This document shows, one piece after another, positions 32,281 through 44,460 of a DNA stretch of 64,000 nt (the stretch's first letter is position 1; each line of letters opens with the position of its first letter). The DNA lies in assembly GCA_947069175.1 (NCBI GenBank), contig CAMTDV010000018.1, forward strand, positions 42,234,869-42,298,868, read 5' to 3'. The DNA is from Scalesia atractyloides (Eukaryota > Streptophyta > Magnoliopsida > Asterales > Asteraceae). A model generated the notes under the pieces. It worked only from the letters and a program-made list of their open reading frames with translations, was not told the origin of the DNA and did not search any database. The translations under genes and the position numbers were made by a program.

Positions 32281-33860
32281 GACAATAGGATCCGAAGGCT
32301 TGACAGATTCGTCAACCTTTTGTATATCAGACTCAGAAGCTTTTGAAACATCTCAGCAGACTTCTCGGGGACATCAGAAGATTTCTCTGTAGTAGATTTA
32401 GGGGCTTCTCCCTCTACCTTCTTCCCTTTACCACCCTCAGCCAATTCTTTTTCAGCACGCTCCTTGGCTTCTTGACGATCCAGACGATCGTATTCGGCGA
32501 TAAAATCAATATTTAGATTATTGGATAACACCTTTTGTAATCTGATGAATCTTCGATCATTTAGAGTTTGAATTTTCTTCCATTCTGCAATCTTTGTTTG
32601 TAATTTTTCATTGGCGTCTTGCAGACTCTCTATCAACGCTTTGTAATATTCTCTTTCATTTTCGAGCACCTTCACTCTATCATCAAGAATTTCCTTTTCG
32701 ACTTCTCTTTTATTCACCTTCTTTTCGAGCTCAGCCTTTTCTAACTCAATCTTCGCAACTTTATCTTCCAAAACCTTCACACGCTTCTCTAACATCTCAG
32801 CATTCGTTTCAGGGAAAAATTCATCCAAGTCTTCAAGACTTATAGGACCATGTGGCGTATCACCAAACATACTTTCCCTCGGCGTCTTTGGTGTTGAGTC
32901 TTTGGGTGTTGCAGTTTTTGGTGTAGACTTCTTTGGCGTAGAGCTTTCGAGAATAGAAGTCTTTTGACCACCCGGTGATTCAGCGATCGGTACTTCAATA
33001 AATTCAGACACAGGAGGTTCTTGTGTAACTCCTTGCCTTTCTGTATCAGCATGGATGATAACAAGAGGTTCTTGTGTAGGAGGTTCTTGTGTTGCTCCTT
33101 TCTCTTGAGCAACAGAAGGTTCTTGTGTGGCTTCTGTGCTTTGTATCTTGCTTTTGTATCTTTTGCTCACTGCTTTTTGAGCTTTCTTGGCCTTTCGTTT
33201 CCCTTTCGAGTGAGGTGACCTTGTAGTTTTCTTAGAAATATCGATTGTAGGCGACTTTGTTCTTTTAGTCTTTTTCTTAGGCCTCTCCTCATCAGATTCT
33301 CTTTCTGCGCTCGGATCAAAATCTGCATCCAATCTCTTTTCCTTTTCTGCTCTTATTCCGGCCTCTGTCTTTTCAGGCTCTTTATCAGATTCTTCATTAT
33401 CAGATGTAGCAGAAATTACTTCTTCTTGAGTCAACTTCATTGTTTCTTGACTCTCATTAACGACTGCAGCGCTAGATCCAGCTACTGCTTCAACATTTTC
33501 AGTCTCCTCCTCATCAACAAGCAAAGTTTCAGCTTTCTTTGATGCTCGCTTCTTCTTTGGTTTATCAGCTTCATCTTTCAAAAACCATTCACTTCTTGCC
33601 TTTGGTTTAAACTCTTTAAACCACTCTCGTTCAGCTTTAAGCTCATTTTCGTCATCACTACCTTCTTTTCTCCATTTATTTCCAGGTGGCGATATATAAT
33701 CTGAAACTTTAATTGCTCCAAAAACTTGTTTGGCGATAGGAGCTGAAGCTTGTTTCTGAAACTTGATAAGCTTCATCACTGTGGTTTCGTCGAGATGAAC
33801 CAGATAAAGAACATCGTTCAGATCTCGAGCAATGTTGGGATATTTCTCATCAATCAGCAT
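32277..33860 (-). CDS. copia-3 unknown protein, N-terminal part (527 residues)
   Basis: The longest open frame in the window. Residues about 1-75 look globular (LNDVLYLVHLDETTVMKLIK, APIAKQVFGAIKVSDY). Then come Lys/Glu-rich basic stretches resembling nuclear-localisation signals (RPKKKTKRTKSP), TQEP repeats (about residues 240-290), TPK repeats (about 305-325), and a long coiled coil (about 355-450). The initiator Met is preceded by TTATTCAG and an in-frame stop a few codons upstream, which could be a splice acceptor, so this may be an internal exon. I do not recognise the family. It could be an element-encoded accessory protein or a captured host gene. Confidence 0.55.
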   Translation of the reverse strand: MLIDEKYPNIARDLNDVLYLVHLDETTVMKLIKFQKQASAPIAKQVFGAIKVSDYISPPGNKWRKEGSDDENELKAEREWFKEFKPKARSEWFLKDEADKPKKKRASKKAETLLVDEEETENVEAVAGSSAAVVNESQETMKLTQEEVISATSDNEESDKEPEKTEAGIRAEKEKRLDADFDPSAERESDEERPKKKTKRTKSPTIDISKKTTRSPHSKGKRKAKKAQKAVSKRYKSKIQSTEATQEPSVAQEKGATQEPPTQEPLVIIHADTERQGVTQEPPVSEFIEVPIAESPGGQKTSILESSTPKKSTPKTATPKDSTPKTPRESMFGDTPHGPISLEDLDEFFPETNAEMLEKRVKVLEDKVAKIELEKAELEKKVNKREVEKEILDDRVKVLENEREYYKALIESLQDANEKLQTKIAEWKKIQTLNDRRFIRLQKVLSNNLNIDFIAEYDRLDRQEAKERAEKELAEGGKGKKVEGEAPKSTTEKSSDVPEKSAEMFQKLLSLIYKRLTNLSSLRILLS

Positions 33861-33880
33861 CTGAATAAATTAAGTTAATA

Positions 33881-34564
33881 ACATTACACCCCTTCGTTTC
33901 GACGAAGCTGGGTAGTTAACATTGCGTACCCAATGGTTTGGCCTGTTTATTCACATGCCATTATGCATTAATCTTGTTTACCTAAAATATGTCATGTGTA
34001 TTGTTCAAAGATTTTACATATACTCACAGTCGTGCTCATACTCATACCCATACTATATACTCCCTCATACTTAAATACAATCATGCTTACGTACTTAAGT
34101 TTCTATATGCTATCATTATCACTCATAATACGTCAATATACCCTGACCCATACACTACTAGTACAACTATACGGATCACGCACAAATCAAAATAATCACG
34201 GATGCATACATGATTATATTGGTAAGCGCATGAAAACCATAGTAGGTTCTACTGTGTATCATAACATGGATCGTAACACGACACCGATTAGCGAAACAGA
34301 CGAAACATGATACGAACATGGTGGATACGCTGCTGGTACTTCTTATATATAAGTGTCCCTACCATGTTACCAAACTTTCGTAAAAACATGCATGAGAAAT
34401 TCGGTGTTTCCCCACACCTTGTTAAATACGTTTCACTTGCAACAAACTTTGATCACTCACAATCTGTTCTCGACTATATACAAACATACCACGAAACGCC
34501 AGCTTTTCGTAAAGTCTTCCTCTTGAATAAATTTGGGGACGAAATTTCCTAAAGTAGAGGAGAC
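33881..34564 (+). other. Gypsy C 3' internal tract with foldback and polypurine tract
   Basis: Non-coding. It ends with GGGGACGAAATTTCC and AAAGTAGAGGAGAC, the polypurine signature also seen at 47713-47740 in element E. It contains foldback copy E at 34285-34385. Its left limit, where copia-3 homology stops, is approximate. Confidence 0.65.
34285..34385 (+). repeat. Conserved foldback, copy E
   Basis: Arms ACATGATACGAACA and the complement of TGTCCCTACCATGT pair around a loop with GGTGGATA, GCTGCTGG and TTATATATAAG. The stem sequence differs from the other four copies but still pairs. Confidence 0.75.
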
Positions 34565-36847
34565 TATAACGTCTCGTATTTTCATTTTCTATTTTAGAAA
34601 GTTCATATACGTATTCTATTTTCGAGGCGTTAATCGTAATGAAATTCATATTTTATACACACTTTTTATGCTTATAACTTCGCAATTGATACTTATTATA
34701 CGTGCAAACATTCATGCATGCATTCTCGATACTTAATTTATACTTACATACATGTTATATACTTAGACCATGCCAAAAACACCTTAAAATAACAAGTTTT
34801 AGCTTAAAATGGGGGAAAACCAAAGTTTAGGGACTAAAATGCAAATCTGCCCAAAATAGGGCGTGGTGCTACACTTAGCCCTAACCCCTTAGGGCTACGC
34901 ACGACACCTAGCCCCCTGATCCGCAGAAAGTTGTTTACCAGCAACGGATTGGCCATCTTTTCCACCTCCCAGACTCACCAATCTCCTTAAAACTCCATTA
35001 AAACTCAAACCCTACTTCACCACTATAAAACAAAGCCTCCACACCACCATTTCCACTTTCCAAACTCATTCTCACTCTCAAAACACTCTCAAGTTACTTA
35101 AATAACAAGTTCAGGACATAATCTTTAAGTTGAAAAGTGAGTTCATACTCAATTCCCGTCCAGTTTCTTCACTTCTTCTTCCCCTATAAGGTTTGGAACA
35201 CCCCTAGGAGTGTTACCACAGGTTTTCCATGGAATACCAAGGTGGAACATCACCATTTTGAGGTCCAAACTTTCTATTTTGGAAGAAACCTTTATAAACT
35301 TTCTTTAAACTTGTGTTTTCTTCAAACAAACCTATGTTCCTATGCCCCTAATCAACTCTATGGTTAGTAAGCTTAAACAAGGTTGTTCCATAGAAATTAG
35401 GAGATGATTATTCACTCTAAACTTTCTGTTTTGAAAAGGGTTTTAAACGCACAAGTGTTGAAACCATCCAATCTTGTTCATAACAAGATTTGTGTTTGGT
35501 AAGAGTGTGATATTTGGAAGCCTTGGCTATCCAACCTTGAGTCCACCACCTCACTTGATGTTTTCTCATCTCTATCCCAAGTAGTTTGCTAGCCTAAAAG
35601 TGACACAACCCCGTCTACCCTTCGACAGTTAGTTAGCACTTTCTATGTTGATGTCGGCTCACCCGGGTTGAAGATTACTTGGCTACTTGGTGTAGTGATC
35701 ACTTGTACTTTCTTTATTTCATTCATGACCATCCGAATTGTCCTTGTGACGATTTGTGTATCGGTGAATCATATAATGAGGTTAAACCTCCATGCTTGAC
35801 TTACATGATATCTATGATACTTATGGTAGACATATTATATACTACATAAAATATATATAATAACTATACATTATCTAAGTCTAAAACACATTGTTACAAT
35901 TCTAAAAGGAAATATAACCCATGAAAACACATTTACCCACAAGGATCGTCATAGTGTCAAAAAGGAATGTTTTAAGACTAGATAATTACTTACGTATACA
36001 TACTTTTTGTACTTTAAATTCCTAATTTGAATCCTCTGTTATCGTCCAATTACTCACACACCTACGTTTCTTCGTGTAGGATAACTTGGTGTTCCATCCT
36101 CCAAACTATCAAACTCATCACGGAATTATAAAGGAAGCTTTGCAAAACTGTGAGCATACTTAACCCTTTTCACGCTTTAAAGTATTTTTGGGTGCAACAT
36201 GTAACAACTAACAACTTTCACAATAACACACAATCAAACATATTAAACCACTCAATCCTTTAAACATGCTATTTGTTATACTTAGATTGTTTATGCATGC
36301 TAGTTTCTACTTGAACGTCCATGTTATTTTTTATGCTTAGATTGTTTATGTATGCTAGTTTCAACTTGTATATCCATGCTATATTGTTACGTTTAGGTTG
36401 TTTACGTATGCTAGTTCATCTTGAATATAAATTGCCTTGTTGGATTGAGATAAACTTTTATACTTATACTTATATTCAAACTTGTATGCTCGCCAATACT
36501 TCTTGTATTGAATAATGCTTTTAATACATGTTGCAGGATTTTGATGACGCAACGAATCTAGTAGGACTGCCTAGACCGCATTTGAACCTTAATACTTGTT
36601 GCATTGTACTTTATTTTCAAACGTGTTGTATTTCGTTTCCAATCATTGTATTTAACCATTATCAATGAAATGAAGTTGAATTACTTGAATACTCGTTTTA
36701 TATTATTCATTTCAAACTTGTGGTATTTCTAGTTCAAACAATGTAAAAAGCAATTATTAAATACTTCATGCAAATAGTGTTATGAAGTCTCTTGCAATCT
36801 CGTTTTCGTCCCGTCCTGATGTTTTCACCATCGGTCGGGGTGTGACA
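34565..36847 (+). repeat. Gypsy LTR C (2283 bp)
   Basis: Follows a polypurine tract, starts TATAACGTCTCG (a decayed TGTAAC start) and ends TCGGGGTGTGACA. TATA box TATAAA at 35024-35029. About 130 bp upstream is a perfect dyad TAGCCCTAA-CCCC-TTAGGGCTA (34876-34897). It is the 3' LTR of a plus-strand element whose body is missing. The short frames inside are not genes. Confidence 0.8.
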
Positions 36848-38914
36848 TTTTGCAATAATTATCTGAAGGCTCAAAGTTTTTACAAAGGATCACACGCAAC
36901 ATGGACAAAATGATTGAAAAAGTATAAGGCAGGGTATTACAAATCATTATGTGTGAAACATATTGTTTTACAAGTAAGTTTAAACTATAACCGTATTTGA
37001 CAATAAAGGAGGATTTTGATATCATTTTATAATGAACGGACCTCAATGGAGTTCCCAACGGAAAACGCTTATCATCCTCGAGTTTTCTTAATGACCATGA
37101 TTCGTTTTGTGAACACATCTTAGTAGGCGTGTGTCTCATGTGATCCTAAATGATACAATTATTCTGAAAACAAACATGAAAGTATTGAGTAAACTAAGGA
37201 TATTTATAAATTACTTTTCATCACTTAAAAACTTTGCGAATGCTAGTTTTCATTGCAAACCACACTTAGGGTGGTTCCTTATGACAAATTGAACCTCACA
37301 TCTATTGCACGTCGGTGTCCGTTGCACACCCGTGGCAAATCCCTGTGTCTTGGACTTTCGTAAATTTACTTTTAGTTAAAAATTGTAATATGTCCATCCC
37401 AGACGTCTTGTTGATTAATCTTCAACAAACAATGCAATGACATAATTTCACTATTTGCTGCCAATAGCGATACGTGACTGTTATCCGCGAATATAATTGA
37501 CCCTTGTCAAGTTTGATTCGTGTGATTTAGTATTCCTAGACCTAGTAATGAGAGTAGTGTTTTATGTGAATATAAATCTCATTTTCTATAACCAAATACA
37601 CACATAAGAGTATTTTTGTAAAGGTATTTTGTTAAAATAATACTATTTTCAAAGGACAATATAATCATCGCATGTCAGAAGTGATCCATAGTAAAAAAAA
37701 TTATGTATTTTTCATATAAAAGTTATATGACATTTTACAAAGAACTATATATCTTGGGGTAAAATATATATGTATTGGTGTGAGAAAATTTTTCGTCACA
37801 AAAATAGACCCTTGAGGACAAGGGTAAAAATTTTTAATTTCCGTTTCAAGAAAATGTGAGTATACAATTTTTGTCAATACAAGATAATGGATATATGTTT
37901 TTGCTAAGATATACACAAAATAAGATTTGGAATCATTGAATTCAAGAAAACCGTAGATGATTTTCCCGAAAATTGTTATGAATAATGAAAAGTTATCTTA
38001 ACATTAAAGCCCCAAGTCATGCTAAGGTACTTATGGGTACTCACTCGAGTTCCTACTCATTAAACGAATATATTTGAGAAATATACTGTAATAGTTTTAA
38101 AAGGGACAAAACTTTCTGTTTATACATACGGGATATTTTTTGTAGAATTAATAGTAATTCTATCCCAAGGATGTTAGAATTTTTTTATGAGGTACCCTAT
38201 ACTCAAATATATACCTCTCTGTTTCGAATAAACCCATAGAGTTAATGGCTAACCCTACTCGCGTTGATATGTACCTTTCAATGACAAGTTAACATTCTTA
38301 GGCTAACTAGTCTCAATTCCAATCCCCATCAGTAATTCTTAGATGTGCATCTTTTGCCATTCGGATTTCATACGATATTCATTAGTATCGGTTTAGTGCT
38401 TGAAAACTACTGCGTATGTCCTTCCTAACCTTTTGTGGTTAGTCATGCCCTAATGACAAGACCATGTGTGGTATTTTCTACCATACCTATTAAAAGGTAG
38501 ATTGATTCCTCATGAGGCTAGATTTCTATGTGTTATTAGAAGCCCATCCCTTGCCTTGATGATTGTCTCACTTGGAACAATCCGACTCTTAGGGTTAACG
38601 ATTATTGGTGTCAATAACATGTAGTATTACCCTCTCTGTTTCTCATTACTAAAGCGTTGAAAGATGTACCCAGATCTTTTGATGTTTGGCATAATTTTCC
38701 GTCATATGCTGAAATTGGTGTAGTGATGTGCTACTTGATTCTCCAATCGACTTGATAGTTGAATCCTTAGTTCTACTACTCAACAGTATTCATCTGTGTA
38801 TTTAAATCGTTTTCGTTGGCCTGGTTAGGGCCATGTATTTAAATCGTTTTCGTTGGCCTCGACAAAACTCCTTTGTAGACGACTTGAACTAAATTTCAAG
38901 GACGAAATTTCTGT
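36848..38914 (+). other. Non-coding interval, right part is the gypsy D 3' internal tract
   Basis: AT-rich, no convincing coding frame. The right end leads into the polypurine tract of LTR D. A 37-bp duplication (TGTATTTAAATCGTTTTCG at 38797 and 38834) lies just before it. The left limit of element D is not visible. Confidence 0.45.
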
Positions 38915-38927
38915 AACAGGGGGAGAA
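38915..38927 (+). other. Gypsy D polypurine tract
   Basis: AACAGGGGGAGAA directly before the TGTGACA start of LTR D, preceded by the common AAGGACGAAATTTC word. Confidence 0.85.
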
Positions 38928-39287
38928 TGTGACAAATGGTAATTTACGGGTAATAATTATGCGACCGTAGGAACGAACTGACAACGAAACCAAAGCATCA
39001 AACTCATTTATTATGTTAAAATTGAAATATTATGATAAAGTTAGCTTCGTAATCAAATTTTAATATCCGCAGTTAAACCGGATCGAAAAACGGATTAAAA
39101 ATGACAAACGAAGCAATTTACGTGTTTTAACGCAGCCGGCAATCGTGAGCGTTAAACGCAACCTTAAGATGTACTTTTAAGTATTTGTGACCCTAAAATA
39201 ATGACATACGATATTTTACAATGACCGGGTTTGAAAACGAGCCTTGAAAATGCATTCGGGCCGCGCATACGATTAGAAACGAGCTTG

Positions 39288-39349
39288 TGGGCCTTTGGCC
39301 CAACCCACCTAAAAGCCCAAATAACACCCTAAAACCCTAATTATATAAA
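39288..39349 (+). promoter_or_regulatory. LTR D core promoter: GGGCC dyad, telo-box, TATA
   Basis: Order is TGGGCCTTTGGCCCA (39288-39302), AAAACCCTAA (39331-39340), TATATAAA (39342-39349). The same order is kept in the inverted, diverged LTR A, which argues for selection during the element's active life. Confidence 0.7.
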
Positions 39350-40370
39350 GCATACTACACACACACAAACACCATTTTTCACACACTCACTCTCTCTCTT
39401 CAATCTCCCTCTCTCTCGGTCCTCTCTCTCTCTAGAACTTCCGGCGGAGCCGGTGACTGGATCGGCGACTGCCGGCAAACTCTGGCCGCGCCGCCACCTG
39501 TGGCGGCGGTGGTGGTGGCTCCGTCGAGGGACTTTTCTGGCCAAACCCATCTCTCCACTAAACCGAACCTCCTAAACGCAATGGTGGTGCCCGTTTTCCA
39601 TGAATCGAAGTCGTTTGTGCTCGCGAGTAACTCCAGCGAAGTTCTGGTCAAATTCCGGTGAAGCCATTTTGAAGTTTTTGTTTCATGCATGCTTAGATCG
39701 GGTTATTAGGTGTATTCCTGCAAACTTCAAGAGATTTTATACTCCGGAGACTTTCCGGTAAGCTCTGACTTGGTTCTATATTTCTTTTTTTATCGGGTTT
39801 TCGACTCGTTTAACGATGGATGATCGTACTATAGGCGATTTCTGTGGAGGTGGGAGTGATGGAGTAGCCGACGGTGTTAGGATGATGTTGGTGGCGGTGG
39901 TCGTGAGTGGTTTTTGTGACGGTGACGGGCGACACAAACAATCGCAGTCAGCGGCTCTGCGGCCGGCCGGCGGTGGTTGGCGGTTTGGGGCCCGGGTCTT
40001 GGTTTCGGTTAAATGGTCATGCTCGGTTCGGGTCAGATTTGTTTCGGTTCAGATTTCGGGTTCGGTTTGTTTCATGTTTGGTACAGATTCTTTCCGGTTC
40101 GGGTTTCGGTTCACTCGTTTCAGATTTAACTTGGTTCATGTTCGGATCAGTTTCGGGTCCGGGTCAACAAGTAAAATTTCGGACAACTGTCGTCAACTAC
40201 GGTCAAACTCAGTCAACGGGTCAACCCGAGACTCGGTAAAGTTTTAAAAGACACAAATTATATATATTGTTTTATATATATTATAACATGAAACCGAGCT
40301 CTAAACCGACCCAACTAATAAAAATGACAAATTTATACGAGCAAATTACTAACTAGTTGGACTTGTACAT

Positions 40371-40372
<2 letters not shown>

Positions 40373-40424
<52 letters not shown>
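40373..40424. repeat. (AT)n microsatellite
   Basis: About 52 bp of uninterrupted alternating A and T inside LTR D. Confidence 0.95.
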
Positions 40425-40425
<1 letters not shown>

Positions 40426-40669
40426 TAGTTAAAAACCGAAACGACATGTGATAAGTATCTATAAATATATGTGGACTTGTATACGACAAAAATTGACGTT
40501 TTGTACACTTGACAAAAAATATATATTGTTATTACATTACTTGTTGCGTTTTGAATATTTATCGACAACTTGTTTTGCTACAAAAACGGAGGAAACTCTA
40601 CCCGTTTTTCGCAAAAAAAAATCCGTAATACAAAATGTGTTTTAATAACGAAAGAAATCGGGATTCAAA

Positions 40670-41112
40670 GTATTTTAAAAAATAAATATAAATATATATT
40701 TATTTTCTACGTCTCTTTATAACTCGCAAAACATGGTTACAACATTTCAATGAACACGGTGTACAAGTTAATTTAACTCGGGATTTTTATAAATATATTT
40801 TTTTATATTTATTTAAACGTCCAGAACTCGAAAATTTGTATAAAAAAAATATCTATCTTTTATAATTTTAACTCCAACGAAAACGTATTGGGTCTCAAAA
40901 TGAATTTCATAAAAATAAATATAAAGGAATATTTATTTGGGACGGTTTACGCAACTTACAAAACAAAATTATGACATTTTGACAACCGTGGTTTACAAGA
41001 TAATGAAGCTCGGAAATTTTTTTATAAATAAATATAATTATTTATATTTATTTCAAACGCTTAAACTCGGGGAAACTTTTATAAAACATTTATAATTATT
41101 TATATTTATTTC
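40670..41112. repeat. Diverged AT-dyad array, left part
   Basis: Repeated AAATAAATATAA...TTATATTTATTT dyads followed by AACG-type words. This is the same array as 53040-53330, from which it was separated by element E. Confidence 0.7.
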
Positions 41113-42842
41113 TGTGACACCTGTGCAAAATTTCGGGCTTTCAAAAACTTTTCTTTGAAGGCATTCCGATAGCCAATGCTTAAACGTAACCCGTTTAACG
41201 TAACATACGATCCGGAACAATGAGACAAGCTAAACATACCCTAAATATCCTTTACATAACTTATAAATAAGTTTTGAAGGGTTTGGGATGTGAAAACAAG
41301 CCTATTCGATCACGGGGACTCTTTACGTCAAACTACGAAAGTCTGCCGATTCTTGTAGCAATGTACGCCCTGGAATAAAGTTATAAGCTTAAAATACCTT
41401 AAATACCCTTTATATAACTTAGAAATAAGTTTTGAGGGCTTCGGTACGGCAAAAACACACTTTTGTAACTTTAGGGGCTATTTTGCAAATTCTGCGAAAC
41501 TATGCCTTTTCGCGTATTTCGCTATCCGGAACATGTACGAACATCCAAAAATTTTGTAATCATTAAAATATTATATTTAATGATTGGTTTGTAATCATTA
41601 AAATATTATATTTTAGTGATTGATCAACACAAAATCCAATTGAACTTGTTAATATGATGATAATCAAGATGGTTATGGTCCTTAATGATCATACCTACTG
41701 ATTTCCATCTTTTCTAGTCGTTGTGACGAGTCAAAAATGTGATAAATGCGCATTTCATGCCGAAACTAATTTTGGGTGTCAAAACAGTTTGTTTTGGTAT
41801 CAAAACTCTTATATAAACTTATTTAGACATGTCAAAACATGCCTAACTAGTCACTCTTGTTTTAGTGCTTGTTTAAAGTCGTAAGCCGAGCGGTTTTGAC
41901 CATCGCATTGACTATCGAATCTCACCCGTTTGGTCACCTTTAGAATCCGACCAAGACCATTATTATGATCATAGTATTATAGGTTATAACCCTATGAGGT
42001 TATACCAAATGATCATATATTTTGGTTAATCACTATGTATTCCTTAAAATACCAAAAATGCCCTTTTTACACGTAAATTAGTTTTAAACATATAAGAATG
42101 TTATTTTTACATCTAAACTGATTATACAACTTATATAAACTACTTTTAGCATATTAGACTTGTCATAGGACATATTTAACCATTCAAACCTATAGTTACG
42201 ATTATGACCCGTTAAAGTGGCGTAAACCACTTTAGCGAGCCGTATCAAGTCAAAACTTTTTGAAATGCTTCCAATTCAGAATGTTAGGTATTATGAACCA
42301 TATTATATAAGATCCAACCCTTGTTTGGTTTATATACCTCATTCTATCTGATTCTCGTTTCAAGTTTCAACATTAATATGTGATTATCCGATACACTAGG
42401 AACCACTTCAACACTTGAACTCTTGATCCTTTGAGCTTTGTTATATCATTTGAACAAGATCTATACGCAATCCCAGGCGAGTACATTGCTCCCCCCTTTT
42501 TTACGTTTCCAAATGTTTTGGGGTGATTCATATGTGTAATCAAATTTTCTCAAATGTATAGCATGTGTATTTACTAGGTGCTTTTATGTATTAATTCCAA
42601 TTATGCAACACGACAATTGATGACACGACAGTTAAAGAGGTCTTTCAGGGCCTATATCCTTGTAGGATCTTTCTATCTTCATAGTTAGATTCTCAAAGGA
42701 TGTTTGAAGTACACTCTTAAATCTTCCTATCTTTATAGTGAGATTTCTGAGAAGTACTTTACGAGGAACAATGAACAATGAACAATTGGTTTACAACAAG
42801 GAACGACGAACGATGAACAATTGGTTTATGTGTATAATTGTT

Positions 42843-42960
42843 GGTGATTTAGATAACGAAACTAGAGTAATATAATAAGAACATGGTGGATACGCCGCTG
42901 GTACTTCCTATATATAAGTGTGCTTATTGTATTACCCTTCGTAGCCTTATCCGAATCACC
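42843..42960 (+). repeat. Conserved foldback, copy A
   Basis: Arms begin GGTGATT and end AATCACC. The inner stem pairs GTAATATAATAAGAACA with the complement of TGTGCTTATTGTATTAC (15 of 17). The loop (42884-42918) contains GGTGGATA, GCCGCTGG and CTATATATAAG. Confidence 0.85.
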
Positions 42961-43162
42961 ATTAGGATTATGATTTTGTGATACAATTTGACGAGACAAG
43001 TGACAAGACTAAATTCCCATTACATCTAGCTATCTTTATAGTTAGATATTCGTGGAATGTTTAAAGTACTAATTGGTAGTCCTTGATTGGATTCTGTGTA
43101 CTTTAATGCGTATTTGACGAGACAATTGACAAGTTGACGATTATGTGCTTATGTGGTTAGTT

Positions 43163-43276
43163 GTGATTAGGATAACGAAACAAGTGTAATACCATAAGAA
43201 CATGGTGGATATGCCACTGTACTTCCTATATATAAGTGTTCTTATTGCATTACTTTTGTAGCATTATTCGAGTCAC
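43163..43276 (+). repeat. Conserved foldback, copy B
   Basis: Inner stem GTAATACCATAAGAACA pairs with TGTTCTTATTGCATTAC (15 of 17). Loop 43203-43236 has GGTGGATA, GCCACTG and CTATATATAAG. Outer arms GTGATTAGGATAACG and the complement of CGAGTCAC region are partly paired. Confidence 0.85.
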
Positions 43277-43999
43277 TTTAGGATTTTGTGTACGACTGAT
43301 TTCAATGTTTGATATCCAAATCCTTAAAGAATCCTTTCATGATATGTATGATAGATTCTTAGAAGGATATTTAGTATTATTATAAATTTCTTATTGATTC
43401 TAATATACTCACGCAAGTATTGACCGATTTCAGCATAGTTATTGATTATCCTTAATTGGATTTCTTATAATATACTCTCAAGTTTATGGACGATTTCAAT
43501 ATGTTTACAAAGAACAAAGTACAATTTTCAATGGCATAAAAATTACTTAGTATTAATCATATTGCCATATGCAAAACTAATTTTGTCACAATTTTCATAA
43601 TCAAGTTAATGCATTGCAATACTAAATCTTTTGCCGATCCTTGGCTACAAATAGTCCGTTTTCAATCGACAACTCTCGTAGTTGTCGAAGTATTGCAACA
43701 CTAAACTCTTTGCCATTAATTTGGCTAACAAAACTATGTACTTGCCAACATTGTTTGTTGACATCTCTTTTTCACATATGTTTCAGGTTGATAATTATTC
43801 AAGTATGCTACACATAGGAATGCATTCGGGCTTTAGACTTCTTTTTAAACAAAAGAAAATTTGTTGTATTCATTATATTGTAAAACAATGTTATTGATAC
43901 TTAAACAATTTAAACCAATTGTGGCTGAGCAATTTGTAACGTGACTCCTCGATATTTCCACCGCGTGTTGTTGTATTACGCGATCGGGGTGTTACAGAT

Positions 44000-44011
44000 T
44001 GGTATCAGAGC
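44000..44011 (+). other. Element E primer-binding site
   Basis: TGGTATCAGAGC three bases after the 5' LTR, an exact plant initiator-Met tRNA PBS. Confidence 0.95.
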
Positions 44012-44189
44012 ACTGGTTATAGGGAATTAGGTTATTAGAATGCCTTTAACCTAGTCTATAACCCTTCTAGGGACCCAAACATGAGTAGAGTTAGGATTTC
44101 TATCCTAATCCTCATCCTTACTCGTGCCACAACTACTCTATGATTCACAAATCATCTAACCTTAGATGATGTACCTTGAATCCATAGGC

Positions 44190-44460
44190 TTATTGCCTCA
44201 AAGTATTCCACAAAATATTTTTCTCAAAAACATCTTCATTGGGATACTTCTCAAAATGTTTCTCAAACACTCTCCACAAAATGTATCTCAATCTATTTAT
44301 CCCAAACATTTTATAAAAAGGTTTCTTGAAATGCTTTCTCAAAGGTTTTCGTCAAAATGATTCTCGATTTATTTGTCTCAAACTATTATCAAAAAGATTT
44401 CTCAAAGTGTTTTACTCTCAAACATTTTCATCGAAATCTTGTGTTTGAATAATGTGAACA
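44190..44460 (+). repeat. Degenerate TTTCTCAAA repeat in the element E leader
   Basis: The word TTCTCAAA or TCTCAAAC recurs about ten times with irregular spacing between PBS and gag. No coding potential. Confidence 0.6.

Larger units (their letters stand above)
30109..33880 (-). mobile_element. Truncated non-autonomous copia-like element copia-3
   Basis: The 3' LTR and polypurine tract are clear at 30109-30550. The body carries only an unknown protein gene, with no gag, protease, integrase or RT. No 5' LTR or PBS is found to the right; homology ends near 33880, where sequence of gypsy C type begins. Left target-duplication candidate is CAAAT (30104-30108), with no partner visible. Confidence 0.7.
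41113..43996 (+). repeat. Element E 5' LTR (2884 bp)
   Basis: Starts TGTGACACCTG, ends GGGGTGTTACA. Compared with the 3' LTR it lacks roughly 690 bp (the segment at about 48215-48907, with the GGCCTTACGG dyad), but it keeps a segment of about 1.2 kb (41810-43012) that the 3' LTR lacks. It holds foldback copies A and B. The short open frame at 43682-43897 recurs in the 3' LTR at 52714-52929, so it is repeat sequence, not a gene. Confidence 0.92.

Noticed and set aside
39816..40247. Open frames of 143 and 110 residues as a host gene
   Set aside because: They overlap in two frames, have skewed repeat-like composition (VRFVSV, GFRFTRFRF) and no domain, and lie inside LTR D downstream of its TATA box.
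42843..43276. Foldback copies A and B as MITEs
   Set aside because: I see no TA or 8-bp target duplications at their ends, and the loop is more conserved than the stem, the opposite of a MITE with terminal inverted repeats.
43682..43897. Conserved 71-residue frame, nearly identical at 52714-52929, as a small protein
   Set aside because: The two copies are simply the same position in the two LTRs of element E, and the surrounding non-coding sequence is equally conserved.
44000..44011. tRNA gene near the PBS
   Set aside because: Only the 12-base complement to the tRNA 3' part is present; there is no cloverleaf sequence.
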